A stretch of 64,000 nucleotides of DNA, from contig JAWHQI010000009.1 of the NCBI GenBank assembly GCA_033032865.1, positions 13,968,001-14,032,000 on the forward strand. Reading direction: 5' to 3'. This document shows, piece by piece, positions 43,241 through 55,133 of the stretch. Origin of the DNA: Dactylorhiza incarnata. Its lineage: Eukaryota; Streptophyta; Magnoliopsida; Asparagales; Orchidaceae. Both the position numbers and the translations under genes were made by a program. Position 1 is the stretch's first letter. Each line of letters opens with the position of its first letter. The notes below the pieces were generated by a model. That model saw only the letters and a list, made by a program, of their open reading frames with translations. It was not told the origin of the DNA and made no database searches.

Positions 43241-45050
43241 ATGGTTGATCGCCGCAGAGGTCGTCCCTTGCGATCTCCCAGCGTTCCCCCTTCCGATCAC
43301 AACCCGTTAAAAGCGCTTGAGCGTCGCTTCGAGCTTCGAGTTGAGCAGGCTCCCCGCGAGGCCGCCCGAGCTAGGCAGGACGCCGCCGCTGTTCAGAAGG
43401 AGATCGCGCGGTCTCAGCATGAGGCCGCCCGAGACCGGTAAGAAGTCGTCCAGACTCAGCAGGAGTCCGCGAAGCAGATTGAGGCTATGAACCAGGTTCT
43501 AGCCGCGATCTCCCAGAAGATCCTTCCTCAAACCTCTCAGGTCGCCACTCCTGACCGCATGGCAAGCGGTCACCCGAGCGATCATCCCATCTTCCAGCCC
43601 GCAGCTCCTCAGCGATCTCAGCATGAGGAGTTTGCCGCCCGTCGTAATTCTTTCCGAGCCGCAGCCCAGGGGCCTCCGGCTCAGACCCTGAATTTTGAAG
43701 AAGGGTTTGCTTACCCTCAAGCTCCTCCTGCTTCCTTTCTCCCTCCTCCGGGACCTTCTGAATTAGGGGAGCCTCCCCCCTTTACTGATGAGATTCGTCG
43801 GGATCCGATTCCTCACGGATTCAGAGAGCCCCGCCTTCCTGTGTATACAGGAGAGACAGATCCAATGTGTCATATTCAAGCCTTCGAGTCTGCTGTTGCC
43901 CTCAGGACCATTTCGGATGGAGTGAGGTGCAAGCTGATGGTCACCTCCTTTGATGGGTCGGCCATGGAATGGTTCTATAAGCTGCCTTGTCAGTCTATCT
44001 CGAGCTTTGCTGCCCTGAGGCAAGAGCTCCTTCTAAGGTTTGCCACCGCGAAGAAAAGGAAGAGTGGTCCTGCGACCCTCTTCAAGATTAAGCAAGGCGA
44101 CAACGAAACTGCAGCGCATTTTGTTGACCGCTTTCAAAAAGAGATCTTGGGAGTCAGGGATATGGATCCTGAACTTTATATGGTAGCTTTGATCAGTGGC
44201 CTGTAGGAAGGCCCTCTGAAGTTTAAAGTCACAACCAAGGAGCCTAGCTCCTATCAGGAGCTGATTAGCATTGCCAATCGCTACATAGAAGGGGAGATCA
44301 ACAACCCCAACTATGTGAGCAATTTGACCAACAGGGCCGCTCAGAAAGGCTCTGCGGGATTTTATCCAGCTCCATCTTCCTCGAAGCCTCGACAAGAGCT
44401 CCCACCTCCGGCTCCGAGAGGTAAGAATTATCGCAACAACCGTTTCAATCGAGGTAATCAATTTTTCCCGCCTCAGGGTTCATTTCTTCAAACCCCTGCT
44501 ACTCCTGCTCCGCAAGTCACCCCAGTCCACCAGATCCAGTACGCCCAACCTCCTCTTCTGCCCATTCCTTCACTCTACAATGAATCCCAAGAGTCTTTTA
44601 CAGACTTTGGTGTTTCTATGAGTGAAGTGCTCCAAATCCTTCAGAAGCAGCCCTTTTTCAAGAGGCCAGCTCCGCTAAACTCTGATCCGAAGACTAGAAA
44701 TCCTACTCTCTACTGTGAGTACCATAGAGATAGGGGACATTTGACAGAGGATTGCAGAGCTCTCCGCCTATTCTTAGAGAAGCTTCTGAAGGAGGGTAAG
44801 CTCCGAGATCTTATTCAGAAGAATGATTCTGCCAAAGCCTCAACCTCCAAGGCTAAGGAAGTAGCGGAGGTTCACTGGGCATGCGAAGAAGTGGACGATA
44901 TTGGCCATCTTGGCAATATCGGATTTCCCAGTGAATGTGTGGATGCTGATGATGAAGGCGCCTTGGGCAAGCTTTTCTGCATCCACGGGGGTGCAGGTCC
45001 GGAGTCTTCAAGAAAGGCAAGTCTGAAGAGGGTTTACCAATCAGAGGTTG
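43241..45050 (+). pseudogene. gag: E gag
   Basis: The frame opens at MVDRRRGRP and runs in one frame into pol, interrupted by in-frame stops at 43439-43441 and 44204-44206. The N part is a charged coiled coil (QEAARAR, QHEAAR). The retrotransposon gag domain follows at about 43790-44300 (YTGETDPMCHIQAF, MEWFYKL, FKIKQGDNETAAHFV). A CX2HX4HX4C knuckle (CEYHRDRGHLTEDC) lies at about 44715-44756, the modified knuckle usual in Tat elements. It would form particles and bind RNA. The stops fit C-to-T change in methylated DNA. Confidence 0.9.
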
Positions 45051-47695
45051 CGGCCACCTCTTCAGCCCCGGTCCGAGGAATGGTCACTTTCGGTGATGAA
45101 GACCTTCCTCAGACCGCGAATCCCTTTGACGACGTGGTCGTCATTAAAGCTGTAATTGAAAATTACACAATGGAGAAGATTCTGATAGACACGGGGAGCT
45201 CAGTCAACGTGCTCTTCAAACCTGCCTTCGAGGCGTTGAAGACAGGTAAATCCCTCCTATCAACTGAAGGCCCCCTTTATGGTTTTTCAGGAGAGAAGAA
45301 AGAAGTAGAAGGGCTCGTCACTCTTTCCGTAATTCTGGGAGGGATAGTAAAGCTGGTCAAATTTATAGTCGTTGATGCTCCCAGTAGCTACAACGCCATC
45401 TTTGGAAGACCCTTCTTGAATGGATATCAAGCCATTGTCTCCACCTATCATCAAGCGGTGAAGTTCGCCTTGAACGGCAAACAACACCGAATCAGGAGCG
45501 ACCCAAGGAAAGCTAGGGAATGCTACGTAAAGACGGTCCACATGATTGTGTCCTCTCCTCCCCAAGAAGTCATGATGGCTAAATCAATTGAAGCTCCTGA
45601 ACAAGTCCAAGCTACAGAAGAAGGTGAGGAGGATGCAAGAGATGGAGTTTGCTTGGAACCTGCCCAAGCAACTCAAGATGTTCAGATCAGCGAGGAAGAT
45701 GAGAGCAGAAGCCTCTCCATCAACGCTGAATTATCTGAAGCTGACAAGGGTGAGCTCATCTCTTGCCTTCTGCAAAATCTAGATATCTTTGCTTGGTCGG
45801 CAGATGACATGCCTAGAGTGGACCCGGATGTTGCTTGCCACCATCTCAATCTTGACCCAAACTTCATCCCGATCCAGCAGAAGAAGAGGTCTGTTGCAAC
45901 TACTCTAGCACAGCCTATCCGTGAAGAGGTAGAGAAGCTCCTAAAGGCAAAGTTCGTCCAACCAATCCAATACCCAGAATGGGTGTCAAACGTTGTAATG
46001 GTAAATAAGTCAGGTGGAAAGTGGAGGGTGTGTGTCGACTTTACCAAACTCAATAAAGCTTGCCCCAAGGATTGCTACCCCTTGCCTCAGATAGATTCTT
46101 TAGTAGATTCTGTGGTAGTTTATTCTTTTATGAGCTTTTTAGATGCTTTTTCAGGTTACCATCAAATCAGAATGCATAAACCAGATATACCTCATACTTC
46201 ATTTATCACAAATGACAGTTGCTTCTGTTATCTCGTAATGCCTTTTGGGCTAAAAAATGCTGGAGCAACCTATCAAAAAATGATGGATACAGTTTTCAGG
46301 AGTCAAAAAGGAAGGAACCTTGAGGTATATGTTGACGACCTCTTGGTAAAAAGCAAATTATTCTCTTCTCATCTTAGAGACCTCTCAGAAACTTTTGCAA
46401 CCCTTCGAACATTTAATATGAGGTTGAATCCATTGAAGTGTGTTTTCGGGGCAAGTAAAGGAACATTTCTGGGTCACCTCCTTACTCTAGAAGGGCTGGA
46501 ACCCAATCCCGACAAAGTAAAAGCTATTCTGGAGATGCCACCTCCCAAGTCCCCAAAAGAAATTCAGCAGCTGGGAGGGAGGATGGCAGGCTTAAGTCGC
46601 TTCATCTCCCGATCAGGGGATAAGAGTGCACCCTTCTTTAAAACCCTCCAGGGAGGGAGTAGGTTCGAGTGGACAAAGGAATGTGATGATGCTTTCACTC
46701 AGCTTAAAAAGCAATTAACATCAACTCCTTTGGTCCAAAGCCCGCGAGAGGGAGAAAATCTTTTTCTGTATATGGGAGTCGGTACTGATGCCATAAGCTC
46801 CGTGTTGGTTCGAGAGGAGAAAAAGAAGCAATTTCCAGTCTATTACGTGAGTCGAATCCTGAAGAATGCAGAGACTCGCTATCCTATTCTCGAAAAGTTG
46901 GCCTTAATGCTTATAACTTCAGCAAGAAGATTAAGACCATATTTTCAAGCTCATTCGATTCTAGTTGTTACTGATCTTCCATTGAAGAGTGTCTTGGAAA
47001 AGCCAGAGCATTCAGGCAGGTTGGCAAAGTGGGCAATAGAGCTCAGTGAGTTTGACATATCTTATGTTCCAAGGATGGCGATCAAAGCTCAAATTTTAGC
47101 AGACTTCATGGTGGATGCCAAAGAAGTTGAGTCGCAGAAGGGGGTCGGAGTGCCCCTTGCCTGGACAATCTTCGTGGATGGAGCCTCAGGAAGAAATTCT
47201 TCCGGAGCTAGAGTTGTCTTAATCAACCCAAATGGAGTAAGGCTGGATCAGGCGCTGAAGTTCTATTTTCAAGTAACAAATAATCAGGCGGAATATGAGG
47301 CTTTGCTAGCCGGTCTTAAGTTTGCTAGAGAGTTGGGGATTGATGATGTCAAAATCTTCACAGATTCTTTGGTGATGGCTTCTCAAGTAAATGGAACTTT
47401 CGAAACTAGAGATAGTATTTTAAAGCGGTATCTAACTCTGGTAAAAATCGAGGTAGGGAAGTTCAAAAGCTTTACCATCGACCATATTCCAAGGGGTGAG
47501 AACGTGGAAGCAGATGAGTTGGCAAAAATTGGACTTCTCTCGGGAGAAACAACTTCGGAATTGTTTCGCCCAGCAATTGAAGAAGGAGAGGTCATGGAGA
47601 TTGATCAGCATCCGTCTTGGATGGATCCATTTGTTCTATATCTTTCAACTGGAGAGCTCCATTCATCAATAAAGGATAGGAAAAGGTTTAAATAA
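45051..47695 (+). CDS. pol: E pol: protease, RT, RNase H and second RNase H
   Basis: The frame is open throughout this stretch. The aspartic protease DTGSS is at 45188-45202, with the IFGRPFL flap-side motif near 45400. RT runs about 45900-46560, with VCVDFTKLNKACP, SFLDAFSGYHQI, MPFGLKNAGATYQ and YVDD at about 46328-46339. RNase H 1 covers about 46660-47110 (FEWTKECDDAF, YPILEKLAL, VVTDLPL). The second, archaeal-like RNase H covers about 47165-47530 with the four acids in FVDGAS, QAEYEAL, FTDSL and EADELA. Duplicate RNase H identifies the Tat lineage. The frame ends at a stop at 47693-47695, after which the same frame continues into integrase. Confidence 0.93.
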
Positions 47696-48870
47696 AAAGC
47701 GGCTAACTATTATCTTGTTGCAGGAGTGCTTTATAGAAGAACTTTCCTTTCACCATTAGCACGGTGTGTTTCGGAGGAGGAGATTCCAACGGTCATTCAG
47801 GAGGTCCATTCTGGAGAATGTGGAAGTCATTCTGGGGCTAGAACTTTGGAGAAAAGAATTCTGAGGCAAGGCTACTTTTGGCCTCAAATGAGGAAGGATG
47901 CGGAAAAATTTGCTAAGAAATATGTAAAGTGCCAGAAGTTTGCTCCTCTCCAAAATCAGCCGGCTCAACAACTCAAGTCAATAGCAACTCCATGGCCGTT
48001 TGCAGTTTGGGGAATGGATTTGATTGGGCCTTTCCCTATGGCAAGTGGGCAGCGTCGATATATTATAGTCATGATTGACTATTTCAGCAAATGGATAGAG
48101 GCAAAAGCATTGGCCAAAATTACCACTCAAGCCGTGAAAAATTTTATTTGGGGGGAGATAGTATGTCGGCACGGAATTCCAATGGCAATCATCACGGATA
48201 ATGGTTCTCAGTTCAATAATTCAACTCTTGTTAATTTCTGTAAACAAATTGGCATTGAGCTACGTTTTGCTTCTGTGCATCATCCTAAAAGCAATGGGCA
48301 GGTAGAGGCCGCCAACAAACTCATCATAAATCTCTTGAAAAGAAGGTAGAAAATGTCAGGGGCAACTGGGTCGAACAACTACCTTCCATCTTATGGGCCT
48401 TGAGGACAACTCCATGTTCTGCTACTGGAGAGACTCCATTCAAATTGTCACACGGTTCCGAAGCCCTTATTCCGGTGGAATTTGAAGTAAAAAGCCCAAG
48501 GGTATTATTGGCACAACAAAATGAAATTGATTGGATGGAAGGAAATGATGAGGAGTTAAAATGTAGCCTTGATTTAATTGAAGAGCTGAGAGATACCGCG
48601 ATCATCAGACAAGAAGAGGTGAAAAGAAGAATGGCGAGGCTATTCAATAAAAATGTAAGAACCAAAGAATTCGCTGCTGGGGATCTAGTCCTGAAGAAAG
48701 TAGATACGGCAGCAAGAGCCGGCTCAGTTGGAAAACTTAACCCAAACTGGGCGGGGCCTTTCGTGGTGAAGAGCGTGCTTAAAAATGTTGCTTACCATCT
48801 CCAAACTTATGAAGGAGAAGAATTGCCTCATTCATGGAGCGGAGATGATCTCAAGCTCTTCTTTTCTTAA
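47696..48870 (+). pseudogene. E integrase, interrupted
   Basis: The same frame as pol resumes after the stop at 47693. The zinc-binding region has two His (VHSGECGSHSG) but only one of the paired Cys (KYVKCQKF). The catalytic core has Asp in WGMDLIGPF, Asp in TDNGSQF and Glu in SNGQVEA. A frameshift near 48345 moves the C-terminal part (TTPCSATGETPF, LVLKKV, GPFVVKSV) to another frame, which ends at 48870 with LKLFFS. No chromodomain follows. Integration function is probably lost in this copy. Confidence 0.88.
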
Positions 48871-50367
48871 ATGTTCATATCTGATTTACTCATTCTTTTT
48901 CTCACTTTTCTTCTCTCAAATATCACGCAGGTATTATCAAAACATTCGCAATGCAAGTGATGGATGACAAGTCTTAAAAATAGGTTGTTTTTTGAAAAGC
49001 CAAAAACCTGTCAAGTGAGATATCGACGGATCCTACTATCTTCCCCCTCGACTTGTTAGCTCGACGTGTAATTCTGCCGGGACCACAGATGTCGGGGAGA
49101 TTTCGAATCTGTGTAGCAGTAGCTCGCCAAGCTCGAGCGGTGGAAGTTTAGGATACCGGGTCCTTGCTGACATCTGGCACACCTCAGCATATCAAGGAGG
49201 TCTAGGTGGCTGGCTCAGCTCTGTCATGCATTAAGAAGGACATTATTACGATCTTAATGATCTTTCAGGGAAAGCAATGTCGGTGTAGCCTCAGCGGCAT
49301 GACCACACCTGCCCTACCGATCATTTTGGTCTGTAACTTTCGAATACTCGTTGAAGCGTGGTTAGGTAAAGAAGGTCGGAAACATCTATGACCGTCACCT
49401 GAACTTCGAAGTATAATCTATCAGGGAAAGCAATGTCGGTATAGCCTCATCGACATAACCACACCTGCCCTGCAGATCATTTTGGAATTTTTCCTCTCTC
49501 CTTTTTTCCTCCTCTTTTTTCTGCAAGGTCTCATTAACTTATTAATACTGAGGTCGATCGGTCAGAATTTTCTGAGACCGCATGTTTCCTCTATTCGAAG
49601 AGTGATCTACATTATTCATGATTAATGGCTTGATCTTCTCCAGGATCTGGATGAAAGTGATCGCCAATATTGATTTTTTAAAGGAAGTTGGAATCGACCT
49701 TGGTTTGTTGTGATCGCCAGGCGTGGTTTTTCTAATAGAGGAGAGGGAAATTCGAGTTTCTTGCGATCGCCAGGACTTGGGTGGAAGCAACCGTCGTGCA
49801 AGACTTTCCAAGGATGATTGAAATTGCTATTCAGGAATTCTGTTGGCTTGATAGTGATCGATCTGATCATAATGGGATCGCAATCTGGATGTCTCTTATT
49901 ACTCAAGCTATATGAGAATGCTCTTAATCCTTCATCTCCCATCAAGTGATAATTGGGTTTTCTTCAAAGTAGCGGTCTGAGTATATTGTGATCGCCGGAT
50001 TGATATTCATGAAGATTCATGATCAAGTGAATCTGACCAAGTGATTTAATTTTCTAGTAAGCGATCTAATTGTAATGAGATCGCAGAATTATCTTTCTTA
50101 TACGGAGTCTTGGATTTGTTGTTTTTAAACATCTTCATAGACTGGAGATCGACGAGACCTAAAACATCGAGATCGAATGCCAAGTCTATTATGCTGTGAT
50201 CGCATACGATAGAAGTTGTGATCGATCTATATGGATAATATAGCAGAAATAAACACAGAAAAGAGATTCATTCATGAACAAAATAATTTTCCAATTCATT
50301 TCAAAAATTACAATATCAAGCGCGGTCATTGACCGGCGATTACATCATTTTTTCTAAAAAAAAAGAT
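48871..50367. other. E downstream spacer with a 156-bp direct repeat
   Basis: There is no ORF. A ~65-base segment starting cagggaaagcaatgtcggt occurs at 49266 and again at 49422. GATCGC words are dense at 49659, 49712, 49765, 49876 and 49990, in what looks like untranslated DNA. Confidence 0.65.
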
Positions 50368-52094
50368 CTATTTCTTCTGTTTCTTTTTTCGCGGAGATCG
50401 CTCCTCTGATGAAGAAATTGAACTCTCTGAGGACTCACTTTCACTATCAGTCTCCCTCGATCCGGAGTCCGAGGCCGCTGCCGAGCTCGTTTCCTCGCCC
50501 AGAAAAACACTTCCACTTGGAGAAGCGTGATCGTCTTGACTCCCAACGACCTCGACAGATTCATCTTCGGTGGTCTCGGCGTTCTTCGATTCCTTAGCTT
50601 TTTTCTTCTCCGCCTCCTCGATCATTTCTGCGACCTCAGGAAAGAGATCGGCAAAAGTCGTATCCCGGAAATCGGCAGTAAGGCCATCTTTTTCACGAAG
50701 AATAGCAATTGTCTTGTTTGATGCATCTCTGACATGAGTATACAGAGATCTGAGGTAGTCAGGGTTATGAATATCATATGCGGTCTTCTTGAAATCCTGT
50801 AAAGGATATGTATCAGATCGAAGCGATCAAGGTAAGGTAACATTTAAAGATCGCATTTTCTTTGAATACTTACATCAAAACGATCTTGCAGACGCTCTGC
50901 GTGCTTCAAAGATGCGCGAAGAGATCGCCCCATATGATGATCCAAAACCGTGCTTCGGGCGGTCACCTGAGCACATACATCAGGGAGATCGTCGATCCTT
51001 ATTCTCAACGCTTCATTAGCATTCTTCTTCCCATAAAGGGCAGAAGTGACCGCAAAAGCCAGGTTCGAAAACCTCCCTCCCCAGAAAGGAAGGTCGGTGG
51101 ACACCTTCAGAGACTTTCCGGTCTCACCCCATTTCAGTAGAGGTTTTCCTTTGGTATCTTTTACTTTCTTTCCAAAACCCAATAGGGGAAATGGCCCCTC
51201 CTCCAGATCGCCCTCCTCTGCGATCTCCTTCGCTTTTCTCTGGCGATCTTGCTTCAGTCGCTTTTCGCGCTGGGTAAGGACTTCACCACTCGGCGTCACT
51301 GGGTCGACTTGAGGGATCGCGAACCCGGCTGCAAAAGGAGAATAATTTAAAAAGGGAAAATTATAAATTCTATTAGAAAGACCGCAGGAGATCGTAAAAA
51401 ATTGTGGCTTACTTTCTTCCGGCAAGACCACAACAACCTCAGGCCAGATCGCCAGGTAGTGATTCAGATCGAATCGTTTCCCTGCCAGCCATTCCAAGAC
51501 TGCAAGCTCTTCGTCTGAAACAAGTTTTTCCTTTCTGAATATCTTTTCTGCTCGCGGAGAAGGACGACTGGCAAGACCGCCGAGATCGCCTTCAAAGATC
51601 AGATATCTCTCAGTCCAGAGAGGGATTTTGTTCGGAAGATTTAGAACTTTTATTCCGTTACAGCTAAGATACAGCAATCCTTTAAATTCCTCTTTATTCG
51701 GACCCTCCTTTAATACCTTGACAGAAAAGGTTCCTCGAAAGATCGACATTGTGAATTTTAACTTTACCGATCTCAAATAATTAATAAAGACACTCATCAG
51801 ACCGATTGCGTTCGGTGGAATCTGGGCTAGAACGAGACTGTAATAATCCATCACTTCCAACATTTCCCAAGGGATGGGAATTTGAAGACCATAGGTGAAG
51901 TGATCGATCGGGATGACATATCTATTTTCATCCCCAGAATTCAAGCCTTCATCTTCGAAAGGAACTCTGATCGCGATCTCGTCATCGATCTCATATTTTT
52001 CAATGAAGGAAGAATATTCCTTCTCCGAGATTTGTCCGTATTTGTGACCAGAGTCCAAGAAGACCTCAGCAGCTTTGGAACGCGCGGACACCAT
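50368..52094 (-). CDS. Antisense gene 2 of E: PF04195-like protein, spliced
   Basis: A 416-residue minus frame from 52094 resembles the plant 'putative gypsy type transposon' family (PF04195-like): YVIPIDHFTYGLQIPIPWEM, IPPNAIGLMSVFINYLR, FRGTFSVK, GLLYLS at about residues 57-150. Two introns are visible. One is 51329-51412 (GTAAGC...TTTTGCAG, 84 bases, in frame either way). The other is 50797-50873 (GTAAGT...TTTACAG, 77 bases), joining phase 0 to a last exon 50796-50368. That exon is open and ends in an acidic Ser-rich tail with SPRKKKQKK, a likely nuclear signal. The spliced length is about 521 residues. There is no in-frame stop, unlike gag-pol. Antisense extra ORFs are known in Tat elements. 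The function is unknown; nuclear DNA binding is a guess. Confidence 0.72.
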
Positions 52095-52166
52095 TTTTTT
52101 AGATCGCTGGAGTCAACAAACTGAAGAAAACTCGAGAAAGATAAAATAATGATCCGGAAAAGCAAC

Positions 52167-52174
52167 TATTTATA
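52167..52174 (-). promoter_or_regulatory. TATA box of antisense gene 2
   Basis: The minus strand reads TATAAATAG 72 bases before the ATG at 52094. That ATG is the first one after the expected start site near 52137. Confidence 0.6.
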
Positions 52175-52538
52175 GAAAAAGAAAGATGATTAGGTAATAA
52201 TTACACTTCTCAAGATCGTCCTGCAAACATTTCAGATCGTCAAAAGCTACATGAATTCAAAAATGGCAAGATAAAAAAAATGCATAAAGATCGCAGTACA
52301 CAATTCACAATACAAACACAATTCAATAAGATCGCATTCATAAAAGCCAGAGATCGCAAAATATATATCACAACATTAGTCCATGAAACAGGATCAAGTT
52401 TATCTTACAGACCCAGGGATTAAATGTATTTTCAAAGAGATCGCTAAATATAAAAAGAAAAAGACTGCGATCTCATCTTCTCTGATCTCTTCTTCTTCCA
52501 ACAAATGCCGCCACATCTTGCATTTTGTTGACCGCAGT

Positions 52539-54457
52539 TCATGCAGATGCTAAACTGTGATTGGCCGCCATGGCTTCCCTATGGATTTTAGACATCTCGC
52601 GGTCCACTTGCTCCATAGGGATGACTACAATATCTGACGATCTGTTATCAGGGTTACCGCTGGAAGAACCTGCTTTCATCGACATATGAGGGCCACCCCG
52701 AAGGGCAGCGATCTCAGCAGAAAGTGCAGCAGCCTTCCCTCGATAGTATTCAGCATCTTTTTCGGCCTTTCGGAGTTTTTCTTCATATCCTCCCCGAATC
52801 TGCTTTTCCTTGGCTTCAAAATTCGCGGTCTGGAATCAGAGGCGGTCTTCAAGCGCGCGTTTGCGATCTCGCATAGCCCTTACATCTTCAAGAATCGGGC
52901 GGAGAAGATCAGCGAACTCTGGAGGAATTGAGACCTTCCTTGGTATTTCACCTTCTTCAGAAACAGAATTCGCGTTCACATCTGCGATCGGGAAATAAAC
53001 AGTCAAAATTCAGAATTTATTCTTCAGAAGAAAAGGAAAGATTTCATGTGAAGTACTTGACAGAGTGGCGAGATCGCAGTCAAGTAAAGTCTTTTCAACA
53101 TCCTTTGAGACCGCGGTATCCATGGTCAACAAAAGACGGTCAGATCCCCTTAAGCACTCTAAATCGATTTTTTCTAATTGTCTTTTTCGTGACCGCTCGC
53201 CTTCTTTCCTTCTCCTTTTTAACTCAGCGTTACTAACAAGGATATCTTCAGTTTCAATAATGACAATCTCAGGTCGCTTTCTAGGAGATGCAGGGCGGAA
53301 AGCAAGTTTGGGAAGTGAATCAATCGGTCTCGCGACCATCTTCGCCTTACTAGTCTTAATAAAGTCTAACGCAGCTGCACGGTCTGCCGCTTCCACGTCC
53401 AGTTTTTTGCCCATATCTAACAAGATATCACCGCGATCACTAAATGCTGCGGTCTCCTTCCCTTTCTCGGCCGAGACCGCCTCTTCAGCAATTCTCTTTT
53501 TCTCTTCTTTCCTCTTCTTCTTCTCCTTATCCTTCTTCTTCTCAGCAGCTAGGACTCGCCCCTTTTCTTTCCTTTCTTTCTTCGCGGCCATGGAAGTCAC
53601 TTCTTTTTCTTTCCTCTCCCTCTCTTCTTTGGCGATCTCCTCCTGTCTTCTTTTCTCTTCTTCTTTCTTCTTTACACTTTCGGTGACCGCCGCAAGCCTG
53701 GCGATCTCATCCTCTTTTTCTTTTCTTTCTTCTTCCTTTCTTTTCCTCTCGTCTTCTTCCTTCTTCTTCTCCTCCTCTACTTTCTTCTTCCTCTCTTCTA
53801 CCTTTCTTCTTTCTTCTTCAGCAACTTCTTCCTCGGCGATCACTCGAAGTCGCTCAATTTCAAAAGGATCCATTGACTAATAATCAGGAAAAATCGGTCA
53901 AAGAATTGATTATTAACTGTAATAATCGAGAAAAATTAATGGAAAAGCCAATCTTAAAATAAGTACAAAATTCGACCACTTACGTTTGAAACATTCTCAA
54001 CAGGGTTATCCTCTGAAAGATAGGCCTGAAGATCGATGTCCCCGGCGGTCACAATTTGTCCATCAGTTCTCATCCTCTTAGCAATCTGATCAGGAGAGCT
54101 CACTTATTTTCTTTTTAAGTCCCCAACTTTTTCTTTATCAGCAATCTGGCTTCTAAGATTCTCAATTAAAGCCTTCACCTGCTGCATAGCAGCCTTGATC
54201 GATTCTACAGAAGCGGTCTCTCCAGAATGATCAGCAGGTTGATTGACCACTTCCAGGGCCGTCTTAACAGCAGTTTCTGCAACCGATAAATCAACGACAG
54301 CCTTTGAAGCATGATCATCCTTTTTCTTTGAATTCTTGATCGATTTTTCCTTGCCGGAACTGACGGATTTCTTTGAAATAACTTTCTTTGTTTTGGACGT
54401 AGATCCTGGTGATTTTCGCGATTGCGCTGATATTTTCATCAAGTCTAAAGCATCCAT
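52539..54457 (-). pseudogene. Antisense gene 1 of E: spliced coiled-coil protein
   Basis: Three minus-strand exons fit in phase. Exon 1 is 54457-53984, a Lys/Ser-rich N terminus with two helical segments (SIKAAMQQVKALIENLRSQI) and a donor GTAAGT at 53983. Exon 2 is 53876-53057, a ~100-residue K/E coiled coil, then a basic KRRRKEGERSRKR patch, with a weak donor GTACTT. Exon 3 is 52981-52539, entered through TCGCAG, a second coiled coil ending near ANHSLASA. The total is about 578 codons. In-frame stops at 54104-54106 and 52836-52838 break this copy. The family is unknown; a nuclear, oligomerising structural protein is inferred. The Ser/Phe-rich frame on the other strand over exon 2 is a shadow. 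Confidence 0.65.
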
Positions 54458-54549
54458 CTCAGGAAAAACTTTCTTCGCGATCTCAACAAACAGTGACCGC
54501 TCAAGGATCGGAATCTCTCAATATCTTGGAATCTGAAGATCTGAGGTGG

Positions 54550-54557
54550 TATTTATA
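54550..54557 (-). promoter_or_regulatory. TATA box of antisense gene 1
   Basis: The minus strand reads GCTATAAATACC 93 bases before the first ATG (54457). It lies just inside the 3' LTR, so the antisense gene does not depend on the LTR promoter. Confidence 0.6.
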
Positions 54558-54647
54558 GCCCAAGCCGCATTTATGACAGTCGCGGTCTCCGCGGTCAAAG
54601 CTTACATTTTCAAAGTTCTAGCGTAACTTAAAAATGTGCGGGGATTA

Positions 54648-55133
54648 TGTTTGCCCGGAAAGCCCACGATCTAGTCTTCACAGTGCAAAATGGCGGTCTC
54701 CGCAGTCTTCTAATTTTGTGATCGCCCAGATCGCCTGCCATCAGCCCAACCGGATTTTTCCAAGTTCCAAACAGTCGAAGCTGCTCGAGATCGCAAGCCT
54801 AAGCGGTCTGGGCATCTCCTGTATTTTTACTATTTGTACCCCATTTCACTGCCCCGACACTCCTGTACCCCGGGCAGCCCGTAGTTTTTTAGTTCTGCCC
54901 GTTTGGGCATCCCCCTCGTCTATAAATAGAGGGGTAGGGGTACCTGAAAAAGGACTTTTTGCTCCGAGGCTCCAGCTTACAACCTGTGTAAGCGGTCTCA
55001 TTTCTTCGTGATCGCCATTTCGTGATCGTTTCTCTTTGTTCCAGCATCTTCTGTCTTAGTAGCCTGCACTTCGCAGTTTTCTCCCATCCCCCTTTTAGTG
55101 TGAATTTTGGAGGTACCATTTTTGGCACCAACA
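54648..55133 (+). repeat. E 3' LTR (486 bp)
   Basis: This is the same length as the 5' LTR with about 13 differences. It is preceded by a weak purine tract (gtgcgggga at about 54636-54645). Confidence 0.95.

Larger units (their letters stand above)
42698..55133 (+). mobile_element. E: complete Tat-lineage Ty3/gypsy element with antisense genes
   Basis: Identical-length LTRs (486 bp; 42698-43183 and 54648-55133) are flanked by the 5-bp duplication tgtat (42693-42697, 55134-55138). The empty site survives at 55863 in the duplicate copy. The plus strand carries gag, protease, RT, RNase H, a second archaeal-like RNase H and integrase without a chromodomain, the Tat-lineage order. Between pol and the 3' LTR are ~5.8 kb with two minus-strand genes. 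By eye the LTRs differ at about 13 sites, mostly transitions, so the insertion is fairly young. Confidence 0.95.

Noticed and set aside
44033..44461. Minus-strand ORF opposite E gag
   Set aside because: Shadow of the gag/knuckle region; no start context or motif.
53065..53880. 271-residue plus-strand ORF rich in Ser and Phe
   Set aside because: It is the exact antisense shadow of the K/E-rich coiled-coil exon of antisense gene 1 (53057-53876). Low-complexity TTC/TCT content keeps it open.
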